Below are positions 55,112-64,000 of a stretch of DNA of 64,000 nt, in pieces. Both the position numbers and the translations under genes were made by a program. Numbering within the stretch: position 1 is the first letter of the stretch; every line of letters starts with the position of its first letter. The stretch is from Zoroaster sp. YZ-2022 (Eukaryota > Echinodermata > Asteroidea > Forcipulatida > Zoroasteridae). The stretch lies in assembly GCA_029582265.1 (NCBI GenBank), contig CM055816.1, positions 80,284,472 through 80,348,471 on the forward strand, written 5' to 3'. Under the pieces are notes generated by a model. It searched no databases. It saw only the letters and a program-made list of their open reading frames with translations, and was not told where the DNA came from.

Positions 55112-58100
55112 CTAGTCACTTTCAAATTTGTTCGGCAACCGGACAACAAAAACTCTTTGACCAACAGTCATTTTAACAGCCTTTCTGTCGATGTCATTCT
55201 CTCTGAAAGCCCTGACCTCATAAGGACACACCTCAACCTCTTTGATGTACAGTTTCTGTCGTCTCACAGACTCTGACAACGGTCTCAAAAGCCTACTAAT
55301 GACAAAGGTGTCACACACAATCACAACATTCATCATGATCACAATTAACCTTCATTGAAATACACTTCAGTATATCCCAGAACACACCATTGGAAGACAT
55401 GAAAGTAGTATTTGAAGATTTTGACTTGCTCGTATACTCCAAGGTGTGATACATTGTATTATTTACAATGAAACACTTATGCTGCTGCACAAGTACTGTC
55501 TCCAAAGCCATTACTTCACCTAAGCAAGCTTCAACGGCAATTTGTTCAACAGGTTTCAACTTCTTGTACACTGGTTCTCCACACACAACAAAATTAGGTG
55601 TTATATGATGATGACTCTTTGGCCGCTTCACACCAGATGTCAGATGTGAGTACATATGACATACAGATGGTGATGCATTACGTAACCTCTTGTTGGCTTC
55701 TTTAGGAAAACTGCTGCAAAACGAAATGGTTGTATATCTGTTCAGGTGCATGTTGGGTGCCTTTGAGAAACTTTAACAACACACCATTCTGGTCCTCAAA
55801 AGTAAACCCTGATATTGCCCATGCCAGAGGGGACCCCAATTTCTTACAGACTGAGGTAAATGCATCAGTTGGTGAATGTTGAAGGATAAATGTTCGTGAC
55901 CATACAAGCCTTCCATCTGCTGCACAAACTTTGTAAGCTGCCCTTCAGCCCTGTCTATATCTATGTGACTAACTTTGTCCTGTAAGAGAGAATGCATTGC
56001 AGCGACTAGTAAATCCCAGTGCCTCTTGTACAGAGTGGGTAAAACACCGTCAATAATAACTGAAGAATAAAATAGTAGAAATGCCCGCCATTCGTTTGCT
56101 TTGAAATATTTCCTAGTCTTCAGAGAACGTGGACGTCTTGTGATTTCAATTGGAGGAAAGATTCCCAACAAGCATCTGTCGAGCCTTTCGACACTCCTCC
56201 CAATATACCATGATGCTTGATGATAGGACGAGTCAAACCACAAAGTTGTCAGCTGTCTACATATTCCCAGATGAACTGCATGCATGTAGTCTGGTGCAAA
56301 GCCAATGATTATGTTGAAGTGAGGGAGAAGCATCAATATGGAGGGGCCTTTGACACCAAACACTCTTATCCCGTCATTTAATGCTTCCAAAGCATGTCTG
56401 CGATGGTCCACCTTGTTACGTTGTCTATGCTCCTCATACCGGTAGACCCGAACATGCTCATGAACCTTTTATACTGTAACTCCTGGGTTATAACACCAAT
56501 CACATCCTGAAGATCCGTTGAATTGAACACAATTACGTATCATTGGTCGACAGATTGTGTCTGCAATACAAACAGCAACAATGACTCTGGAACGTTTCAC
56601 CCAATTTCCACTTTTCCATGTCATTCCCTGAGCTTCAAGTTGTTTCATCTCTTCAACGAACGGCTTCAGATAGGTGTCTGTTCTTGGTTTCAGAGGACCA
56701 AACCACAATGTCGTCAATAACCTGTGTTGCTTCCTCAAGTTTGGAGGCAATTCATTGATGAGACAGTGGACAGGCCAAATGGAGTATCCACTGGATTTGA
56801 ACACACAAGCACCATCACAATTCCATATTAAGCTTAAATCATCAACCATCAACCCTGCTTCTTCACACATCTCTTTGTACTTTTCTCTACCCATTATGTC
56901 TTCAAGAGGTTCTTCATCTTTAAAGATGGTTCTATTGCAAAGGCTTGCCCCAAGACCATCTTCAAGTTTTTGCTTCAATTGATCTGCTATGGGAAACACT
57001 AAAGAGAAATTACCGCTTTTCACATTGGGTAAACAAAACTCGCCACAATCTGGACAAGCTGTACCAGCACAATTCTGTAGCTCTCCGATATAGGCCAAAG
57101 AAAGCTTACAATAAAAATGGATTTGAACTTGCTTTTTGTAATCGGGGAAAGTTTTGAAAAACTTGTACTTTTTTGCAGGGACACTATTACCGTACATTGT
57201 GTTTTTAAAGCAGATCCAACACATCTTGCACAGCATCTTTTGACAGATGATGCCGTATGCAATATGCCAAAAGCAAGAGCAAACTTTGAGCCTTTGTTAC
57301 ATCTGAGCCAGGCACGAGTGGTTCATCTCCATCTTCCAATTCATACTGATCATCGAGTTCATCTTGAATGGCAAAACCATCTTCATCATCAGAGATCTGT
57401 TTACAAAAAGAAGCACGTAAATCAGTTGAATGAAATCAAAATAATTGGGTATGTTAAACAAAAACAGGCCCTTCATTCATTTTCTCCATGAAAATGACTG
57501 CAGAGAAATAAAAGTTTTACTAACCATAACCCTCTTGAATCCTCCAAATTAAATTGGGGAATTTTGTTGACTTTGAAGATTTGAAGGGCATTTAAAAATT
57601 CAACTTTTTAATTGTGGATGATGGAAAAAGTTGGAAAAAGGTATAAAGGCAATGTGGTGGGGCAGATCACCTGAAACTGCCCGTGTAAATGTACTTACAA
57701 TTGAATTGTGGATGGACCCCTGATCATCGTCATCATCATCTCCACTATCCTCATCATCATTTCCATTATTGTCATCATCATCCCCACTATCGTCATCACA
57801 GTCCCCACTATCGCCATCATCATCACCGTCGCCATCATCACCATCATCATACTTGTCATCATCACTGTCATCAGCATCAACACAGTTCTCATATACCTGA
57901 ACATAATTTGAAAAGAGTTCAACATGCAAACAAGGCCATTTACCAGATGATACATTAAAAAATCCTGTGTTCATATAAGAGAAACAGAAAGGAAGCAAAA
58001 ACACTTACAACTGAGTTTGGTATGGATCCGTCATTATCATCATCGTTAATGTCATTGTCATCATCAATATTCTCATGATCATCATCATCATCTTGAGATA

Positions 58101-58500
58101 CCTGAAAAAAACAGAAGTCAGTATATCAGTTAATCATTTAATGCATATGTACATGTATGTAAATAAATCATCATCTATAAACCTATAATCGATAAAAAGG
58201 CATATGTAATTTCACAACAATCTTTCAAGATTGATGTGCTCTTGTTGAATAAGGGTTCGTTAACCCTTACCAGCGGTCCCCTGGAGAAATGTTAATTAAA
58301 AATACATGTTAGGTACAATTGTAGTGTGAGCTTAACTATGTTGTTTGGAAGATAGTTTTAACACTTACTGTTACAGTGTCACATTGCTGTTCCTCAGGGT
58401 TTAAGCTTTGGCAAAATCTTTTTAGTACTGCTTGTAATGGCCTCGACGCACTCCTCTTTGCTGCTGCTGATTCCCACTAATTCCAGCTGCCATTGCACTA
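55112..58500 (-). pseudogene. EnSpm-2 transposase (tnp2-like), multi-exon, broken
   Basis: Minus-strand exon candidates run from about 58500: a short exon ending CQSLNPEEQQCDTVT|GTAAGT, two very acidic exons (about 58101-58011 and 57898-57700) both ending in a SIxNS-V|GTAAGT pattern, and a long exon from about 57400. The long exon contains YKFFKTFPDYKKQVQ, Cys pairs (CPDCGEFC, CDWCYNPG), WNCDGACVFKSSGYSIWPVH, LTTLWFGPLKPRTDTYLKPF, APDYMHAVHLGICRQL and FNIHQLMHLPQSVRNWG. These features are those of EnSpm/tnp2 transposases of a different lineage from EnSpm-1. The frame is broken near 57200, by a TAA at 56467-56469, and near 55800 and 55700. Element ends were not found. Confidence 0.72.
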
Positions 58501-58734
58501 TTTGCTTGAGCTACAGATTCATAAGGAAAATAATATTTTTGTAGAATCCAGTCACAGAAGTAAATATATTATGGGGGCTAATTTACACAATGATTTTCAA
58601 GTTGTATTATATATAATTATATAAATTTCACTGTAGCGTACAAGACGTGTAAATGTAAACGATACTTTAAATCAAAAAATTACTTTAAAGGCCTGATCAT
58701 ACACGTAGGTGAAAAATAAAAACAATTAAAAAAA

Positions 58735-59191
58735 CTCTTCCCTCAACACCGCCGACCTCCAACCGAAGCTGTGGCTCCGATACGTGGATGACACCTTTGT
58801 GATTTGGCCACATGGCAGAGACACACTCCAGGATTTTCTACAATATCTCAACCAGCAACACCCGAGCATCAAGTTCATCATGGAAACAGAAGAAGACGGC
58901 AAGATCGCGTTCCTTGATGTTGGCATTTCCAGAAACCCAGACGGCTCCCTACACCACAACGTCTACAGAAAGCCCACGCACACAGATCGGTACCTGAACC
59001 AGCGCTCCTTCCATCACCCAAGCATCAAGTCATCGGTCAACCGTACCCTCGTACAACGCGCCTACAACATTTGTGACAAGGACAGCCTTCCCAAGGAACT
59101 ACAGCACACCGAACCACCCTCAAACGCAACGGTTACAACCCCAGCAAGATCAGCACAGCGAAGCCGGTTCCAAACCCCGAAAGCAAGGTAA
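58735..59191 (+). pseudogene. Penelope reverse transcriptase, C-terminal part
   Basis: The frame reads YVDDTFVIWPHGRDTLQDFL, FLDVGISRNPDGSLHHNVYR and KPTHTDRYLNQRS, which are the last RT motifs and thumb of Penelope-type reverse transcriptases, related to telomerase. The palm and fingers upstream are missing. A frameshift just after ELQH (about 59105) separates this frame from the following linker and endonuclease. Confidence 0.82.
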
Positions 59192-59766
59192 GTAATCTAA
59201 CCCTCTCTGCTTGTCTCCCCTATCTAGGTTCGACGTCTCACAAACTACAGCGCATCCTCCGACGAGCAGGCATCGATGTGTTCCACTCAGCCCCCAGCAA
59301 ACTCCAAGGACTTCTACACACTCACAAGGACAAACCGGACCCAAACAACAGAGCGGGAGTCTACCGGATCCCCTGTGAGTGCGGTAAGGTGTACATCGGT
59401 GAAACAGGGCGCAACCTCCCCATCAGATTGATGGAACACCGAGCACACGGCCGCAGAGGAGATTTCGAGAAGTCCGCCATCGTCAAGCACTCACACATCA
59501 AGGACCACCAAATCGACTGGCAGGCAGCCCAACTCATCACACCCATCGACACATGGCACCCCAGACGCATCAGAGAGGCCATCGAGATCGTCAAACACGA
59601 CACTGTGCCACAGGACATCGGCTTCTACATCAGCGACATTTGGCGACCACTACTACGGACTGAAGGATCTTCTATATCCGAAGTCCATAACCCACCCCAG
59701 ACTGAGGGATCTCCTATATCCTACGTCCATAACCCACCCCAGACTGAGGGATCTCCTATATCCTAA
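59105..59766 (+). pseudogene. Penelope GIY-YIG endonuclease with 14-aa C-terminal repeats
   Basis: Continuous with the RT except for one frameshift. A linker (HKLQRILRRAGIDVFHSAPS) leads to the GIY-YIG nuclease: GVYRIPCECGKVYIGETGR, then LMEHRAHGRRGDFEKSAIVK and DWQAAQLI. It nicks target DNA for reverse transcription. The tail has two and a half copies of a 14-aa unit (TEGSPISYVHNPPQ), from a 42-bp tandem repeat at about 59658-59766. A GTAAGT...TCTAG pair (59188-59228) looks like an intron but also reads through as protein, so I do not call it. Confidence 0.82.
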
Positions 59767-59969
59767 GTCAACCACCCTCCATCCCCCTGTGCTTGTCAAC
59801 AACTGATTCAGTTCAGTGAGCACACACTCCTCTCCCGCAACCCCTAGGATCCTAGTCTCAACAGTTCCCGCCTGCGCGCCTCAACGAACTAATCCTCCAG
59901 CATCCATTCAGGGGATGATCCTCCAGCAGTCTACTTAAGCAGCAGCATTTTCCAGAGTCCGGCATTCTC

Positions 59970-60000
59970 CTGAGGACGATCAGAGCATACTGATCGAAAC
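59970..60000 (+). ncRNA. Hammerhead-like motif at the Penelope 3' end
   Basis: CTGAGGA, C, GATCAG, AGCATA, CTGATC, GAAAC, followed by GTCGAG. The CUGANGA and GAAA cores flank a perfect 6-bp stem II. Hammerhead ribozymes have been reported in Penelope-like elements, and the position in the 3' region fits. One additional base after the first core strand may reduce activity. Confidence 0.55.
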
Positions 60001-60072
60001 GTCGAGTTGTACCTCCAGTTCTTTTCAGAACTAATTACTACTCAATTGAGATTCCACATGGTGTCACCGCAA

Positions 60073-62340
60073 TTAGTCTTACTTAAAAAAAACTAGTACA
60101 ACAATTGTTAAATAATGAATATTTATTTATTGATTTTTTTTTTCCATCATTAGGTGTTTTTCCAAGTTCCAGTCTACAAATAAAATAAACTTGTAATCTA
60201 TGTATTTGCTGAAGTGAGAAGGGGAGTGGTTAGCTAATTACATGCTGCAATTGCTGTTAGTGTTATTTCTACGATCTGGAATCAAAATGAAAGTTCTAAA
60301 AAAAAAAGGGTAATTTTGCTTTGTGGACAAGTGGTAGTTGTTTTTAAACTGCATTCTTTCCCTCAAAATATCTGTAAATATCGTTTCAAACCTAACTTGA
60401 TTACATTTGTAGTATTCCTTCATTTGATATAACCTCTATGAGTCTATCATATTTAGCAGCCTAGCAGGTAATTTTGTGGTGTTTGTCTTTCTTGAAGAGA
60501 ACAGTGGAGGTTCTGTACGACATCCTTAAAAATTTTTGACATTGGTCATATTAATAACAGTTAGAATTAACGTTAGAGATAAATCTGACTTTTTTTAATT
60601 TTATTATTTTTTATTATTACTTAGGGATCGAATAACAGTACTTACCCAGTCATGGGCAGTAAAGACCACATCATCACAATGAATTTCTAACTCAATTTGC
60701 ATGATTTGACAATTAGTGAATTACTCAAATCCAGACTCAATATTAGGCCTCCCCAATAACTGTTAGTGTTATGAACTTATGTAGGCCTATTAATTTATTA
60801 CAATTGATAAAGTCAAGACGTCTTATTATATTCACAAAACATTACGTGGAACCCATCTCCAAGCTTTTAAACAAATGAATCAAATGTTTTGTTTGTTTAA
60901 AAAAACATGTTTTGTACTCGCCAATTAGAGGGCATCCAATGTCCTTGTACACCACCCATGTGGACATGTACATGTATGTACTGACTACTGTACATATTCG
61001 ATCATAATCAACGATCGACGTCGACGCGACGACCACACACACCACATGTACATGTATCTGGCACACGTATGTAAATATATACATGAAGTAAGCACACTTC
61101 AGAACAGGTCAAAGGTCAACGTGCAGTGTTTGGCGACGGCCAAGCAGCAGACGACTTTGCGTTTGGCGCGCAAACGCTTTTTGTGTTACAGACGCCGCGG
61201 TACCAGTCAGCGTGCCACGATCGATCAACTTGCGCCTGCGCAAATTACGTCATCAAATATGAAACAATGTTCATTCTTGTTGATTCGAGCTTCATAAAAT
61301 TACCCCCAAATTAAAAAAAATATATATGTTTATATAATCTTCAAGAATTAAGCTGTTTCAAAGTCTGACAGCACACTTTGGTCTTTTGAGAGTTTTTTTG
61401 TGTGGACTTTTGGGGCTCGCTGCACGATCTTCCGATGACGTCTAGTACCTTGAACCGCGCATAGTTCATGCAGCAGCGCCAGGGATCGTCTACCAATGTA
61501 CCAGTCTAGCGTCCCCAGTCTATTCTATTATCGATTTCTGCTGTTATTTTCTGTCGTCACTTTGTCGTCTGAAGCTAGCTGGCCAGCGAAAGGGTGTTTT
61601 TATTATTTGCGTGATACTGTGTAACTATTCTGCATTCCTTTTCCTAGTATAGTACGACAGAAGTACGGCACTTAGCCATGGAAGATAGTCAATTTAGTTT
61701 GAAATAGAATTTATTACCGAAAACCCACCGTCTGTAGATGTAGCCTAGGTGAAGTGTCGTGGTTGGATCAATGCCACATGATTCAAGAGGATGAAGTAAT
61801 TTGTAATTGGCCAGAAAAGGGGAGTAGAGGCATTCGATGTGCTGCCCGAATTATAAGCAGTCCAGTCATAATATATTATTTAATAAATGTTGATCAGTGT
61901 CATGTCAATTTCGAATTTGACGATTGAAGAAAACAATTGATTTAACAGTTATGTTAAATGGTAACGGTATCCTTTTTAGTGTTACTTACTGTTACACTGT
62001 CATTGTGCAACAAACTATTTATGACGACTAGCCTATATGTAGGCCTATCCTATAGGCCCTATAACATAACTAAGTATAACCAGTGCTGACTGATACTTGA
62101 TAGGACTAACGTTAATGTTAATCAGTTTAACAAATTTGACAGGTTTATTTTTTTAAACGTAAAATTGAAATATGGAGTAAATCGACAATTTAATAGTTTA
62201 TTAACAAGTTAGCCTACATGTTATTCATTACTGATTTGGTTTTACATAATTAAGTTAACGTTAATTAACATTTACGGAAGCCGGATAGTGCCAAGGGAAA
62301 TATTTTTCATGAGTGCGTGAATATATTTTGTGTACTTAAT
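60073..62340. other. Intergenic, with a CpG-rich promoter-like stretch
   Basis: Mostly AT-rich. Bases 61120-61260 are CpG-rich and contain the dyad TGCGCCTGCGCA (61231-61242), close to an NRF1 site, and TTACGTCA (61245-61252), close to a CRE/ATF site. Such a pair is typical of housekeeping promoters in animals. No transcribed gene can be attached with confidence; the integrase-like gene at 63.1 kb on the plus strand is one candidate. Confidence 0.35.
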
Positions 62341-62705
62341 TATCTGGCGGCCGCCACATAATTATCTGGCGGCCGCCACTTATTATCTGGCGGCCGCCAC
62401 TTATTATCTGGCGGCCGCCACATAATTATCTGGCGGCCGCCACTTATTATCTGGCGGCCGCCACTTATTATATGGCGGCCGCCACATAGTTATCTGGCGG
62501 CCGCCACATAATTATCTGGCGGCCGCCACATAATTATCTGGCGGCCGCCACTTATTATCTGGCGGCCGCCACATAATTATCTGGCGGCTGCCACTTATTA
62601 TCTGGCGGCCGCCACATAATTATCTGGCGGCCGTCACTTATTATCTGGCGGCCGCCACTTAATTATCTGGCGGCCGCCACTTAATTATCTGGCGGCCGCC
62701 ACTTA
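62341..62705. repeat. 17-copy minisatellite built on TGGCGGCCGCCA
   Basis: A 12-bp perfect palindrome, TGGCGGCCGCCA, recurs 17 times every 21-22 bp, separated by CATAATTATC or CTTATTATC. Fifteen copies keep an intact GCGGCCGC (NotI) site; two have single changes (GGCTGCC, GGCCGTC). The alternation of GC palindrome and AT spacer is sharply unlike the surrounding DNA. It begins 770 bp before the integrase-like coding frame. Confidence 0.97.
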
Positions 62706-63100
62706 TTTTATGCATTGTTTTGAAATGTAGCATGTCATCGGTGTCAACGCTCATAACCAGTTAAAATCAACAGGTAAGCCTCAACTGTCGGCTTTTATCT
62801 TTGTAATTATTGAATGTTCCAAACTACAATTGCTTCCGGCCGTATGAACACACTATGACAAAACGTTAGATTGTAGTGGTTTCACAATCGTACGTTACGA
62901 AACATGTAAATTGTAATTTGAATTAAATAATTGTTTGTCCCACTTGCCTCATTAGGTCACATAACTCTTTGCTTAGGTATGTGGTATTTTTTAGTTAGGA
63001 GCATGCTTACTTTTGATTTGGTTATAATTAGATGTTCGTTTTTTTGTATTTTTTAATTGTTTTATTTTTGTATTTATTATTATTTTTTTTTGCCTTTCAG

Positions 63101-63914
63101 ATCAGCAATGGATCATAAAGATATTATATCCATGTATTTCTACTTGGGATTCAGTTACAAGGAAATTTTGTGCGCACTCGCTATAAACCATCGAATCTTC
63201 ATTAGTCTTAGGACTTTGAAAAGACGCTTGCATGGCCAACGTCTGTTTCGTCGCAAATATCTTACAGACATTCTAGATGTTGCTTCCTACATCTTGGAAC
63301 AGATGAGGGAAAGTGGAAATATGCATGGATACAGATGGATGCATTTGAAATGTCTGCAAGCGGGTAAGGTCGTCCAAAGAGATACAGTTTATGCCATAAT
63401 GAAGATTCTAGATACTGAAGGAGTATGACTCAGGATGAGAGGAAGGCTTAGAAGACGAGAATACTTTGCAAGAGGACCCAACTATCTGTGGCACTTGGAC
63501 TCCTACGACAAATTAAAATCATATGGGTTACGAATCAATGGTTGCATTGATGGCTTTTCATGTCATTTGATGTGGTTAAACGTATATCGCACCAGCAGTG
63601 ATCCCAGAGTAATCGCTGGATATTACATCGAGACAGTGGACGAAATGAAGGGGTGTGCACATTTGGTCAGAGGAGACATGGGAACTGAGAACGGACGTGT
63701 GGCTGCAATGCAAAATTTCTTGTCGGAGCGAGAGAGCTTTCTGTATGGGAAAAGTACTCATAATCAACGGATTGAGGCTTTCTGGTGTATGTTGCGTAAA
63801 GAATGTACGCAATTTTGGATGGACACCCTGAGTTCAGTAAAAGATGCCGGCGATTTCAATGGAGACCCCCTAGACGAAGGACTGATGCAGTTTTGTTTTA
63901 TGAGGTTGGTCCAG
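63101..63914 (+). pseudogene. DDE integrase-like gene, one in-frame stop; continues past window
   Basis: A TGCCTTTCAG acceptor precedes the ATG at 63108. The N terminus (ISMYFYLGFSYKEIL, then LRTLKRRLHG) looks like a helix-turn-helix. The core matches a family of animal proteins annotated with an integrase core domain: RGPNYLWHLDSYDKLKSYG gives the first Asp, VRGDMGTENGRV the second, and HNQRIEAFWCML the Glu. A TGA at 63426-63428 interrupts an otherwise continuous frame between the two halves. The exon ends RLVQ|GTGAGT at 63914, so more exons should follow beyond the window. If the TGA is a polymorphism or error, the gene is intact here. Host domestication or a live transposon are both possible. 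Confidence 0.72.
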
Positions 63915-64000
63915 GTGAGTACCATGCTCCAGTTTGGGGTCGCGGACTAATGGAGATAATAAAAACAAAAAATACTACTTTCTTAAGGGGTACACCGCTA

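Larger units (their letters stand above)
58735..60072 (+). mobile_element. Penelope-like element, 5'-truncated
   Basis: The fragment opens in the reverse transcriptase at its YVDD motif and continues through the GIY-YIG endonuclease to a 3' region with a hammerhead-like motif and the terminal phrase TCCACATGGTGTCACCGCAA. Truncation at the 5' end is usual for these target-primed elements. The sequence shared with 52160 defines the family end. Confidence 0.85.

Noticed and set aside
57689..57958. His-rich frames on the plus strand
   Set aside because: Antisense of the acidic GAT-rich exons of the EnSpm-2 pseudogene.
59188..59228. Short intron in the Penelope gene (GTAAGT...TCTAG)
   Set aside because: Introns are known in some Penelope elements, but the stretch reads through in frame as plausible linker (LPYLGSTSHKLQRI), so splicing is not required.
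62341..62705. CRISPR-like array of short repeats
   Set aside because: Spacers are the same two AT-rich 9-10-mers throughout, so it is a minisatellite.

Overview
The window is nuclear DNA from a eukaryote, most likely a marine invertebrate deuterostome such as an echinoderm, hemichordate or lancelet. The reasons are GT-AG introns, AT-rich spacers full of TACATGTA and TAGGCCTA words, tRNA-derived SINE sequence, Penelope elements, animal-type EnSpm and Kolobok-like transposons, and two Ty3/Gypsy elements. The species call is inference. I see no gene that is clearly a host gene; nearly everything recognisable is mobile DNA or its debris.

Layout. 1-8236: a Ty3/Gypsy element on the minus strand (Gypsy-1; its 3' LTR is cut by the window edge) with gag, a -1 slippery site, pol and a third ORF with C2H2 zinc fingers. 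8260-19010: a degenerate satellite of about 138-bp units in both orientations, carrying a 244-bp MITE, a duplicated 0.42-kb insert and a dimeric tRNA-Leu-like SINE whose ATT tail has grown to about 570 bp. 19011-21338: little identifiable. 21339-43389: a three-level nest. A transposase-like gene of the family I recognise as DUF7869 (exons at 21.3, 41.1 and 41.7-43.4 kb) is split 14 bp after a splice donor by a second Gypsy element (Gypsy-2, 21526-40762). The 5' LTR of Gypsy-2 is in turn split by an 11,961-bp EnSpm/CACTA-like transposon (28709-40669).

The EnSpm element is the most striking object. It appears intact and encodes two proteins by alternative splicing of a shared N-terminal SAM domain. 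One is a 905-aa transposase (2 exons). The other is a 506-aa accessory protein (10 exons) whose remaining exons lie beyond the transposase ORF. Every inferred junction is GT-AG, every phase matches, and neither reading frame is broken. This is the layout known for tnpD and tnpA of plant En/Spm, and the termini carry dense short subterminal repeats that such an accessory protein could bind.

43390-64000: mostly intergenic DNA with a truncated SINE, a 75/92/96-bp tandem array, a 981-bp TTAA-flanked Kolobok-like element holding a THAP exon, Penelope fragments (one a head-to-head inverted repeat, one with RT and GIY-YIG domains), a broken second EnSpm transposase with acidic N-terminal exons, a 17-copy minisatellite built on a 12-bp GC palindrome containing NotI sites, and a DDE integrase-like gene with one in-frame stop running to the window end. 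Hammerhead-ribozyme-like motifs occur at several places.
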